Below, piece by piece: positions 1 through 7,289 of a stretch of 52,265 nt of DNA. The stretch is from Adlercreutzia muris (lineage in GTDB: Bacteria > Actinomycetota > Coriobacteriia > Coriobacteriales > Eggerthellaceae), in contig NZ_WAJS01000021.1 in the NCBI RefSeq assembly GCF_008831045.1, positions 1 through 52,265 of the forward strand, written 5' to 3'. Under the pieces are notes generated by a model, which saw nothing but the letters and a program-made list of their open reading frames with translations, was not told the origin of the DNA and searched no databases. Made by a program: the position numbers and the translations under genes. Positions within the stretch are counted from its first letter, which is position 1, and every line of letters begins with the position of its first letter.

Positions 1-68
1 AAGCGCGGGCGGGATGACGGGGCTCCCGAGGAGTACGGGTCCGGCATCGACTGGAACGAGTTCCACAT
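1..68 (-). CDS. Probable 5' end of a T-box-controlled gene (partial, product unknown)
   Basis: Reading leftward, an ATG at 68 opens a frame that runs off the window edge and begins MWNSFQSMPDPYSS. It is the first ATG downstream of the T-box terminator at 129-165 on the same strand, so it is the best candidate for the regulated gene. GC-rich third positions hold up to about position 68, and base composition drops just upstream, which supports a coding boundary there. No good Shine-Dalgarno sequence precedes the ATG, and only 22 codons are visible. A plus-strand frame also stays open to a TGA at 90, but it uses rare CCA and AGA codons near its end. T-box genes are typically aminoacyl-tRNA synthetases or amino-acid biosynthesis or transport genes, so one of these is likely, but nothing here identifies which. 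Confidence 0.4.
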   Translation of the reverse strand, partial: MWNSFQSMPDPYSSGAPSSRPR

Positions 69-115
69 GCCAACCCGGTACAGACAGTGAATAATGCTAA
101 GAGCACACTTTTTGA

Positions 116-420
116 GCCTTAACCCAACAAAAAGGGATCTGTCCTCGGATTAAAGGACAGATCCCTCGATCTGCGGTGCCACCTTTAATTGATCCGCCAA
201 AGCGAACCCTCTCGTGAACGGGCCATCACCCGCTCTGCCTTTAACGCAGGCTCACGGTCCAGATACTCAGTGACGCGGAGACAAACCGCGGCAACCTTTC
301 CCCTTTCCCTCGGCGATCCATTTACCCTCTGGCGTTCTGCGGGAATCTCAGCTGCGCCCGCTCTCTGTGAGTGCCCGGAAGGCTTGACCTTCGCCTCATC
401 GGTTTAGGTGTATTCAATTG
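116..420 (-). promoter_or_regulatory. T-box leader (tRNA-sensing transcription attenuator)
   Basis: On the minus strand the conserved T-box core GGTGGCACCGC lies at 183-173. It is followed by an intrinsic terminator with an 11-bp stem (134-144 paired with 155-165) and a run of five Ts. Upstream, a long structured region contains AGAGAGCGGG-like stem I sequence near 365-355 and a second AGAGCGGGTGA-like segment near 235-225. This order is that of class I, transcription-attenuating T-boxes. Uncharged tRNA binding would favour the antiterminator, which uses the T-box core, over the terminator. I could not assign the specifier codon reliably, so the cognate amino acid is unknown. The target gene lies to the left, at or beyond the window edge. 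Confidence 0.85.
129..165 (-). terminator. T-box intrinsic terminator
   Basis: An 11-bp perfect stem (GGGATCTGTCC and its complement) with a 10-nt loop is followed on the minus strand by TTTTTG. It lies directly after the T-box core, as expected for the terminator half of the switch. Confidence 0.85.
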
Positions 421-429
421 CTGGCCCGT

Positions 430-457
430 ACTTTAGCACAAGAACCTGATCGCGCAA
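430..457 (-). promoter_or_regulatory. Possible promoter of the T-box transcript
   Basis: On the minus strand a -35-like TTGCGC (457-452) and a -10-like TAAAGT (435-430) are separated by 16 bp. They lie just upstream of the first T-box helices. Both hexamers are imperfect, so this is inferred mainly from position. Confidence 0.35.
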
Positions 458-551
458 CCCCACAATTTGGCAAACGCCGCGCAGCGAAGGAGGCGAGGGG
501 GCCGGGGCGGGGCTGGGTTAGTATGGTATGAAGTGGACGTTTCGTCCCGAC

Positions 552-2411
552 CTATCCTAGGGAGAACAGCTTGTGCATTTCGGCGGCCAGCGGCTTGCGG
601 GTAAGCAGTAGAAGGGCGGCCAGGAGCGCCACGGCAGCCGCGGCGGCGGTCCACGCCAGATAGGGCCAGGTGGTTAGGCCCGCGAGGGCCAGGGCGGCCG
701 GTACGAGGCCGAGGACGAGCTCGTACAGCAGGTACTTCGCGTAGCCGCTCACGAATGAGCCGCGGTAGGCGATGAGCAGCACGGCGTTGAAGCTCAGGCC
801 GAGCAGACAGAGCCCCGGCAGGGCGAAGGTGGTGACGAAGAGATTGCCCGTGGCGAGGAACCACAGGGCCCCCACGGCCAGAAGTACGAGGAAATACCGC
901 TCCACCACCCGGATGAAATCGGGGGCGTGTACGATCATATTCCGCACGAACAGCCAGTTCAGGGCAATGGCGGCGCAGGGGAGAATCACGGCGGGCGCTC
1001 CAGCGCCCAAAGCCGCTCCGAGCAGGCCCGTGGCTATCATGCACAGCACGGTCAGCAGGAGCATCACCGTGCGCGCCCCGTTGCTTTTCCGCATGAAGGC
1101 GTTCGGCGGGAACACCGAGGGCTCCGGCGCCCGCTCGCGCGCCCGGCTGCACGCCGGCGAGCGATGGAGGGCGGCGGTGTCGCGGCTGGCGTTCAGATAG
1201 CCGGCGCACCCCGCGCTCTCCAGCACCTCCACGACCGCTCGGGCCACGCGCAGGCTCACAAAGCGGCTCGACATGCCCAGGGACAGGTCGTCGCCGTGGG
1301 TGCATACGATGAAGTTGAGGCCCGCCGTAGAGGTAAGGGCGCTGATGCCCTGCACGAAGGGGGCAGCGGTCTCGTCCATCGCCACGCGGCCCAGGCTGGA
1401 TACGGTGGTGGTCACCTCCCGGGTCGTCTTCCAGGCGGCCAAGCCCAGGATGGCGTCCTTGACGAAGAGGGGCGCGGCGCGCAGGAGCGGATTCTTCTCT
1501 AGCTTGATCATGGCCATCATGCGGCGCTTTAGGGCCGTCGGCTCGGTGCCGGCGGTCAGCTGGCGCTGCACTTCGGCAGCCACGGCCAGCAGGGGCTCAT
1601 CGGCGGTGCCGGGCGTGTAGGTGATGAAGGCGAGGCCGAAGAAGTTGCGCAGGGTGGCAGAACCGAAGAGGCTGCGCAGGTCGACGGGAACGTCCAGGTG
1701 GATGGCCCGATGCCGGTCGCGGGCCGTTATGGTGGAGCGCACGGCGCAGATGACTGCGGCGATGAGCAGGGATGTGACACTGACGCCGGCCTCCTTGGCC
1801 CGCTGGTGCACGGCACCGGCCGACAGGTGCAGTTCCAGGTACGTCGGCTCCCCGTCGGTCTTCCAGCCGTTGAGGTGGAAGACCCGCGGCTTGGCCGTGG
1901 CACCCGCCAGGCTGCGATCGTAGTTGGCCGAGAAGCTGTCTTCGGTCTTCTGGGGCTCGGTGCCGGCATAGGCGCAGGCCGGCCCGGGCGCGGCCCCATA
2001 GCGCTCGGTGGCGTAAAAGCCCACAAGCGCCTTCAGGAACTCCAGGCCGCCGCGCCCGTCCGAGATCATGTGGGACACTTCCACGTTGATGCGGCGACGG
2101 TAGTACGTCACGCGGAAGAGCACGCTCTTGGGGCCCGTGTGCAGGCTGTAGCAGATGGGCAGATGCTCCGGCTCTACCATCGGACGCGCCCCCGAGGGCT
2201 CCAGGTAATGCCAGAACATGCCGCTTCTCAGGGACACGTTGAAGCCGGGGAACAGCGCCACCGCGGCGTCGAGGGCCCGCTGCAGAGCGGCTGGGTCCAC
2301 CTCGTCGGCCATGGTGGCCGTCAGGCGGAAGATGGTCTGGTCGGGGCTGCCGGCCTCGGCGGCGTAGAACTTCCCGACGTTGTCTAGTCGGTACCAAGCA
2401 GGGGCATCCAT
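552..2411 (-). CDS. HXXXD-type acyltransferase with C-terminal membrane domain (DUF6320-like)
   Basis: 619 residues. The N-terminal 420 or so resemble the condensation/alcohol O-acetyltransferase fold (CoA-dependent acyl transfer). The catalytic HXXXD signature is visible as HMISD at residues 114-118, followed by GRGG. The last 175 residues, from about 445, hold roughly five hydrophobic helices, like the DUF6320 domain often joined to such enzymes, so the protein is probably membrane-anchored. Its ATG at 2411 lies inside the 3' end of the upstream hydrolase gene (28-bp overlap), implying translational coupling. The open frame extends much further upstream, but that part is the shadow of the hydrolase. 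The acyl donor and acceptor are unknown; a lipid or glycolipid alcohol is inferred from the fold and from the esterase partner. Confidence 0.75.
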   Translation of the reverse strand: MDAPAWYRLDNVGKFYAAEAGSPDQTIFRLTATMADEVDPAALQRALDAAVALFPGFNVSLRSGMFWHYLEPSGARPMVEPEHLPICYSLHTGPKSVLFRVTYYRRRINVEVSHMISDGRGGLEFLKALVGFYATERYGAAPGPACAYAGTEPQKTEDSFSANYDRSLAGATAKPRVFHLNGWKTDGEPTYLELHLSAGAVHQRAKEAGVSVTSLLIAAVICAVRSTITARDRHRAIHLDVPVDLRSLFGSATLRNFFGLAFITYTPGTADEPLLAVAAEVQRQLTAGTEPTALKRRMMAMIKLEKNPLLRAAPLFVKDAILGLAAWKTTREVTTTVSSLGRVAMDETAAPFVQGISALTSTAGLNFIVCTHGDDLSLGMSSRFVSLRVARAVVEVLESAGCAGYLNASRDTAALHRSPACSRARERAPEPSVFPPNAFMRKSNGARTVMLLLTVLCMIATGLLGAALGAGAPAVILPCAAIALNWLFVRNMIVHAPDFIRVVERYFLVLLAVGALWFLATGNLFVTTFALPGLCLLGLSFNAVLLIAYRGSFVSGYAKYLLYELVLGLVPAALALAGLTTWPYLAWTAAAAAVALLAALLLLTRKPLAAEMHKLFSLG

Positions 2412-3400
2412 GGGCGCTTGCCTTCGGTGGGAATGTCGTCGCCGTCGAGGAAGTGGGAGAGGAGGCGGTAGGTGTCGCGCACGAGCGAGAGCACCGAGGG
2501 GTACAGGAAGTAGCCGTGCACGCCGTCGTACATGCGGAAGCAGGCCACCTCGCATCCCTCGGCATCGAGCCGGGCCGCGAAGGCCTCGCCCTCGTCGCGC
2601 AGGGGGTCGTACTCGGCGGTGATGACCAGCGTGCGGGGCATGTCGGCCAGCGACGTGGCGATGAGCGGGGCGAAACGGGAATCGTGGAAGTCGTCGGGCG
2701 TGCGCAGGTACAGCTCGATGTAGTCCACGATGGCCTGGCGGGTGAGGATGTAGTCCTCGCCGTTCTCGCGCACCGAATCGAACAGGGTGCTCTCGCTGTG
2801 GTCGTTGTAGGTGAGCGGATACAGCAGGATCTGCGTGCGGGGGCGGAACTCGCCGCGCTCGCGGGCCAGCAGGCTCACCCCGGCGGTGAGGTTGCCGCCG
2901 GCCGAGTCGCCCATGAGCACGATGTGCTCGGGATCGACATCGGGGATAAGCGCGCCGGCGAACAGGGCCCGGGCCACGGCGTAGCAGTCCTCCAGCGGCA
3001 CGGGGAAGCGACACTCGGGGCTGCGGCGGTAGTCAACGGCGATGACCCGGCGCTCCAGCTTCAGGGCCGTGCGCATGCAGGCGTCGCTGTAGAAGTCCAC
3101 ATCGCCGTTGGCCCAGCCGCCGCCGTGGAGATATAGGATGGTGCCGCGGTGGTCCTCGTTCACGTGGAGTCCCGCCTTCAGCGAGAAGTCGATGTCGAGC
3201 GGGGTGAACACGCGCAGGGGTATCTCGTAGCCGTCGTCGGCGGTGGCAGTGATCTCGTCGATGCGGCAGCGCGGATCGGCGATGGTGAGCTTGCCGGCGG
3301 CGTCTTCCACCTTGCGCTGGGCATCCCACGAGGAGGCCACGTCGGGCTGCACGAGCGTGATGGCCTTTATCACGGCCTGGACCACGGGGTTCATGGGCAT
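2384..3400 (-). CDS. Alpha/beta hydrolase, HSL (family IV) esterase
   Basis: 338 residues. It carries the oxyanion-hole HGGG (92-95), the nucleophile elbow GDSAGG (Ser166), an acid in AEYDPLRD (Asp265) and the catalytic His in VHGYF (His295). This is a complete hormone-sensitive-lipase-type triad for carboxylester hydrolysis. It has no signal peptide, so it is probably cytoplasmic. The start is the ATG at 3400, preceded by AAAGGAGCAGCC; longer upstream codons in frame lack a ribosome site. It is the first gene of a two-gene unit with the acyltransferase, which starts inside it. Pairing an acyltransferase with an esterase suggests acylation and deacylation of one substrate class, but the substrate cannot be read from the sequence. 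Confidence 0.88.
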   Translation of the reverse strand: MPMNPVVQAVIKAITLVQPDVASSWDAQRKVEDAAGKLTIADPRCRIDEITATADDGYEIPLRVFTPLDIDFSLKAGLHVNEDHRGTILYLHGGGWANGDVDFYSDACMRTALKLERRVIAVDYRRSPECRFPVPLEDCYAVARALFAGALIPDVDPEHIVLMGDSAGGNLTAGVSLLARERGEFRPRTQILLYPLTYNDHSESTLFDSVRENGEDYILTRQAIVDYIELYLRTPDDFHDSRFAPLIATSLADMPRTLVITAEYDPLRDEGEAFAARLDAEGCEVACFRMYDGVHGYFLYPSVLSLVRDTYRLLSHFLDGDDIPTEGKRPWMPLLGTD

Positions 3401-3455
3401 GGCTGCTCCTTTACTCGTTGACGGTGCGTAAATGATGAGGCCCATGCTAAGCGAT

Positions 3456-3487
3456 AAGGCCTTCCGACGGCTACCGCCGGAAGGCCT
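3456..3487. repeat. Inverted repeat between divergent genes
   Basis: An 11-bp perfect dyad (AAGGCCTTCCG and its complement) with a 10-nt loop lies between the hydrolase start and helD. No T-run follows on either strand, so it is a weak terminator candidate. It could instead be an operator. The rest of 3401-3824 shows no other gene. Confidence 0.5.
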
Positions 3488-3824
3488 TGGCATCAAACGG
3501 TTAACGGAGCGACACACGGCCAGTCTTTCGGATTCACGACGCGTGAATGCGCAGGGCCCGGTATACGCTGGTGGAGGCTGGCAGAAGACCCTGTGGCCCT
3601 CTGCCGGCAAGCCGATGGGCGCAGGTGGGAAAACGGGAGTCTGTGAACATCTTGTGGAGGTCGGCGTGCTGCGGCGATGCGGAGCGCGAAAGTGCCGCTA
3701 GCATAGCCTCCCCACCTTGACGTCGGTGTTTCTCACGCCTCCGACCTCTCAGGTTTCCCGAACGGGGCCGCCGCGGCCGAGCCGTTCGCATGAGATGAAA
3801 CCTTGGAAGAGGAAGGAGCGGGAT

Positions 3825-6014
3825 GTGACAGCGCCCACTACGCCCCTGCGGGCCAACGACCATCACCAGGCAAACGATATCGAAGAGGCGGAGCGTGCTC
3901 ATCTTACGGCGGTGCTCGGACAGGTGCGCGTCGCCGTGGCGCGGTCCGGGGCCTTGGCCGCGCGCACCGAGGAGAGCCATCGGGAGGCTGGCGCGCAGCT
4001 GGCCGCCTCGCGCGGGGAACTTGCTCCGGAGGAGGCGCACCTGTCGGCCTTCGAGCTGAACCGCCTGGACGCCCAGGCCGCCGTGGCCGCCCGTTCGCAC
4101 CGGCGCTTGGAGAAGCTGCTGGCCTCCCCCTACTTCGCGCGGGTGGATTTTCTCGATGGGGATGACGCGGCCGCGCGGGGAGCCGGCGCGGACCCCGATG
4201 CATCGGCCGGCCCTGACGCGGGCGGCACGGTGCCCGGTGGCGGCGCCCCCGAGGTGACCTATATCGGGCGATTCGCCTTCACCTGGGAGAACAAGGCCGT
4301 CGTATCCGATTGGCGCAGCCCGGTGGCGGCGCTGTTCTACGATTTCGAGCCGGGCCCCGCCGCCTTCCAGGCGCCGGCGGGCGAGCGACGCGGAACCCTG
4401 GTGCGCAAGCGGCAGGTCGCCGTGGAGGTGGGGCGGCTCGTCTACGCCGTCGATTCCTCGTCGAGCGTGCGCGACGAGGTGCTGGCCCAGGCGCTTTCCC
4501 GCTCGTCGGATGCGAAGATGCACGACATCGTGGCTTCCATCCAGCGCGAGCAGAACGCCGTCATCCGCGACGAGGCGCCGGGCACGCTCGTCATCCAGGG
4601 GGTGGCGGGCTCCGGCAAGACCTCCATCGCCCTGCACCGAGTGGCCTATCTGCTCTACCGCCAGAAGGAGCGGCTCTCCTCGCAGTCGGTGGCCATCCTG
4701 TCGCCGAGCCGGGTGTTCTCCGACTACATCTCGGGCGTGCTCCCGGAGCTCGGCGAGGAGCCGGTGCGCTCGTGGAGCCTGCACGAGCTGGCGAGCCTGC
4801 TTCTGGAGGGCATCGCGAAGGTGGCGCCCGCCCGCTCGTTCGCCGACGAGGCCGACGCCGTTCGCGCCGAGCGCGCCCAGGTGAAGGGCACCGAAAAGTT
4901 CGCGCAATCGCTCGCTGCGTGGCTCGACGGGCAGCTGGCTGCGGGCGGGGCGCTGTTCGAGCCGCACGACCTGCCCGTCGGCGGGGATGTGGCCGAGGCC
5001 GCGTGGCTTGCCGAGCGCTTCTCGGCCTACGCGCCCGTGCCCTTCGAGGAGCGGCTCGACCTCGTAGCGGGCGACGCCCTGGAGCTTGCCCACGGCAAGA
5101 CCTTCGGCCGCTACGCCCACGCGATGCCGACTCGCCGCGAGCTGCGGTCGCGCCTGCTGCGCATGATGCGTGCGAAGAACCCGCTTGCCCTGTACCGGCG
5201 CTTTCTGGCTGACACGGGCCGAAGCGCGCTTCTCAAGATGGCAGCGAGGGGCACGGTGGAATGGGAGGACTCCTTCCCGCTCGTGCTGTGCGCCTGGGCC
5301 TTCCGGGGCGCCGACGGCTTTGCCGCCGCCGCGCCGGTGCGCCACCTGGTGATCGACGAGATGCAGGATCTGTCGCCGGCGGCCCACGAGGCCGTCTCGC
5401 GGCTCTTCCGCTGCGACAAGACGCTGCTGGGCGACGCGAACCAGCTCGTGGACGGTCGCGTTGCCGCCCCTCCCGAAACGGTGGCGGCCCATTACCCCGG
5501 AGCCCGCGTGGTGCGCCTCATGACGAGCTACCGTTCCACCTTCGAGATTACCGAGCTGGCGCGGCGCGTGCTGCCCGTGGGCGGCTTGGTGGCGGTCGAG
5601 CGCCACGGCGAGGATCCCCGCTTCGTGCGCTGCGGGGACACCGCGGGCATGCTGGCGGCGGTAGGTGCGGCGGTGGGGCGGTGGCGCGCGGCCGGGCGGC
5701 GCACGCTGGGTATCATCGCGAAGTCCGACTTTCTCGCCGCCCGCTACGCCGAGCTCATCGGCCGCGTCCACGAGGTTGCCCTGATCACCGACGAGACCGA
5801 CACGTACCCGGGCGGCATCGTGGTCACCTCGGTGCGCCTGGCCAAGGGCCTGGAGTTCGACGAGGCGGTGCTGCTGGACGCCGACGGCCGCCAGTACGCC
5901 ACCGAGGCCGACCGCCACCTCTTGTACGTGGCCCTCACCCGCGCCATGCACGGGCTGACCATCCTCTACCGCGACGAGCCGAGCCCGTTTCTCGTGGATG
6001 TCCCGAGGGGGTAG
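3825..6014 (+). CDS. helD: HelD-like superfamily 1 helicase (RNA polymerase recycling factor)
   Basis: 729 residues from a GTG at 3825, chosen because AAGGAG sits 6 nt upstream; in-frame ATGs at 3717 and 3795 lack a comparable site. UvrD/Rep-type motifs are in order: Walker A GVAGSGKTS (about 258), Walker B-like DEMQDLSP, TSYRST (motif IV/V region), KGLEFDEAV and YVALTRAMHGL. The N-terminal 200 residues are charged and helical, as in HelD proteins, which insert coiled-coil arms into RNA polymerase channels and eject stalled nucleic acid. The length fits the family (about 700-770). The gene stands alone, converging on the DUF3021 gene with a gap of about 33 bp. A generic UvrD-like helicase is the alternative, but the long N-terminal arm favours HelD. 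Confidence 0.82.
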   Translation: MTAPTTPLRANDHHQANDIEEAERAHLTAVLGQVRVAVARSGALAARTEESHREAGAQLAASRGELAPEEAHLSAFELNRLDAQAAVAARSHRRLEKLLASPYFARVDFLDGDDAAARGAGADPDASAGPDAGGTVPGGGAPEVTYIGRFAFTWENKAVVSDWRSPVAALFYDFEPGPAAFQAPAGERRGTLVRKRQVAVEVGRLVYAVDSSSSVRDEVLAQALSRSSDAKMHDIVASIQREQNAVIRDEAPGTLVIQGVAGSGKTSIALHRVAYLLYRQKERLSSQSVAILSPSRVFSDYISGVLPELGEEPVRSWSLHELASLLLEGIAKVAPARSFADEADAVRAERAQVKGTEKFAQSLAAWLDGQLAAGGALFEPHDLPVGGDVAEAAWLAERFSAYAPVPFEERLDLVAGDALELAHGKTFGRYAHAMPTRRELRSRLLRMMRAKNPLALYRRFLADTGRSALLKMAARGTVEWEDSFPLVLCAWAFRGADGFAAAAPVRHLVIDEMQDLSPAAHEAVSRLFRCDKTLLGDANQLVDGRVAAPPETVAAHYPGARVVRLMTSYRSTFEITELARRVLPVGGLVAVERHGEDPRFVRCGDTAGMLAAVGAAVGRWRAAGRRTLGIIAKSDFLAARYAELIGRVHEVALITDETDTYPGGIVVTSVRLAKGLEFDEAVLLDADGRQYATEADRHLLYVALTRAMHGLTILYRDEPSPFLVDVPRG

Positions 6015-6047
6015 CGCCGGCCTGCGCCTCGGGCGAGCGCGGCGGCC

Positions 6048-6479
6048 CTATTCCCCGCGCTTCTCGCGGTAGCGGGCCAGGGCGGCGTCGAAACTGCCGA
6101 CGGTGCGGCGGTAGTGCAGGGTGTAGCCGGCGGTGATGGCGCCCAGGGTGACCAGGTAGATGGCGGAGAAGGTGATCCAGGCTCCCAGGTTGTCAACGGG
6201 AAACCAGCCGCCCGCGGCCGCGCAGAGGGCGAGCACGGGCAGGGCCGTGATGCCGAAGCCCGCGATGCGCGCCGGGTAGCTCGGGCGGGTGAGCAGGGCC
6301 TCGGTGAACCAGAGCACCTGGAGCAGAGTGAGGGCGGCGCAGGCGGCGAGCAACGACAGCGTGATGACGATGCCCTCGACCGGGCCGGCGAAGGCAAGGC
6401 CGGCGACGCACCACAGGGCCATGGCGACGGTGAAGATCACGCAGGTGCGCGTGAAGGCGCTCTTTGCAAGGGAGTTCAT
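6048..6479 (-). CDS. DUF3021-like four-helix membrane protein
   Basis: 143 residues with four hydrophobic segments (about 11-30, 35-57, 70-90 and 100-120) and a basic, helical C-terminus. It starts at the ATG at 6479 behind GAAAGGAAACCCC. It lies about 85 bp downstream of a small LytTR regulator on the same strand. LytTR genes followed by a DUF3021 membrane gene form a recurring pair in Gram-positive bacteria, where the membrane protein is thought to control the DNA-binding partner. Family assignment rests on topology and neighbourhood, not on a distinctive motif. Confidence 0.7.
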   Translation of the reverse strand: MNSLAKSAFTRTCVIFTVAMALWCVAGLAFAGPVEGIVITLSLLAACAALTLLQVLWFTEALLTRPSYPARIAGFGITALPVLALCAAAGGWFPVDNLGAWITFSAIYLVTLGAITAGYTLHYRRTVGSFDAALARYREKRGE

Positions 6480-6565
6480 GGGGTTTCCTTTCTCGAGGTC
6501 GCGCCGAGGACGCGGCGGGGGGGGGTAACGTGAAGTGGGCCGACGGGTTCGGGTCGCACCGCCCG

Positions 6566-7003
6566 TCACAGTCCGATCTTCTTCTTGATGGCCGGAGCGT
6601 ATTGGCGCGAGGCGATGACCGATTCGCCGTTGGACAGCACTAGCTCCAGTCGGGCGTTCAGATAGGGGCGCAGGGCCCGCACGTGATCGAAGTTCACGAG
6701 CAGCGATTTCGATGCCCGCACGAACTCGGTGCCGGCGAGCTGGTCTTCCAGCCCGTAGAGTCGCAGGGGGCTCTCCAGCACCCGGTTGCGCCCGTAGAGG
6801 AAGGTGCGTCCGTCCACGGTTTCGGCGTAGAGCACTTCGGCGGCCTCTACGATGAAAGTGCTGCCATCGGCGGTGCCGACCAACCGACGATCGTCGGCGT
6901 TGGCGGCGGCCACAATGGCCCGCACGCGCCTGTCGATGACCGGGCAGCGGATATCCACCTCCACTTCAGCCAGGTCGCGCCTCTCTTCCAAAGTGAGTTT
7001 CAC
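6566..7003 (-). CDS. LytTR-domain DNA-binding regulator without receiver domain
   Basis: 145 residues. The C-terminal 95 form a LytTR domain: an F-I-x-A-x-E-V-L-Y-A-E strand pair, FLYGRNRVLES, a FVRASKSLLVNFDHVRAL segment (the family's F.R.H.S.lVN.) and a closing NGESVIASRQYAPAIKKKIG. There is no phospho-acceptor receiver, so control probably comes from the membrane partner downstream. The start is a GTG at 7003 behind AAAGGAGAACCG. LytTR proteins bind direct repeats upstream of their own operons; I did not find a convincing pair in 7004-7170. Its targets are unknown and may be only its own operon. Confidence 0.85.
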   Translation of the reverse strand: MKLTLEERRDLAEVEVDIRCPVIDRRVRAIVAAANADDRRLVGTADGSTFIVEAAEVLYAETVDGRTFLYGRNRVLESPLRLYGLEDQLAGTEFVRASKSLLVNFDHVRALRPYLNARLELVLSNGESVIASRQYAPAIKKKIGL

Positions 7004-7171
7004 CGGTTCTCCTTTCCGTTCGCTCGACGGTGCCAGTGTGCCCCCGCGAGGCGTTTCGCGCAAGGCCGCCGGACGCCACTTGCACGAGCGGGGTCGTGTC
7101 TTGCAACGAAGGGCAGATGAGGGTGCTGCGAGCGCAAGGGGGCGCGCCGGCCGCAAGAAGGGGGAGTGACG

Positions 7172-7224
7172 AAAAAGGCGGCCGGCCCAGGTTCCGCGTG
7201 GGAGCGGGAACCTGGGCCGGCCTT
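7172..7224 (-). terminator. Intrinsic terminator of the C69 dipeptidase gene
   Basis: A 16-bp GC-rich stem (7180-7195 with 7207-7222) is followed on the minus strand by a five-T run at 7176-7172. It lies 66 bp past the dipeptidase stop codon. Confidence 0.85.
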
Positions 7225-7289
7225 GGGGGGTGCGTGCGGGTCGCGCAGTAGCGGGCCGGGGCGGCATTGAAGTGCCCCGGCGCCTTGAC

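Noticed and set aside
1-90. Plus-strand C-terminal tail ending at the TGA at 90
   Set aside because: The frame is open but uses rare CCA and AGA codons at its end, and the T-box directly to the right requires a minus-strand target in this place. It could still be real if the T-box is an orphan.
2412-3014. N-terminal extension of the acyltransferase frame to 3014
   Set aside because: The added 201 residues are Arg/Pro/His-rich and lie antiframe to the hydrolase, whose catalytic residues are intact. The ATG at 2411 starts the conserved part.
3456-3487. Firm intrinsic terminator
   Set aside because: The stem is perfect, but there is no T-run on either strand, and it lies upstream of both flanking genes, so a terminator role has no obvious client.
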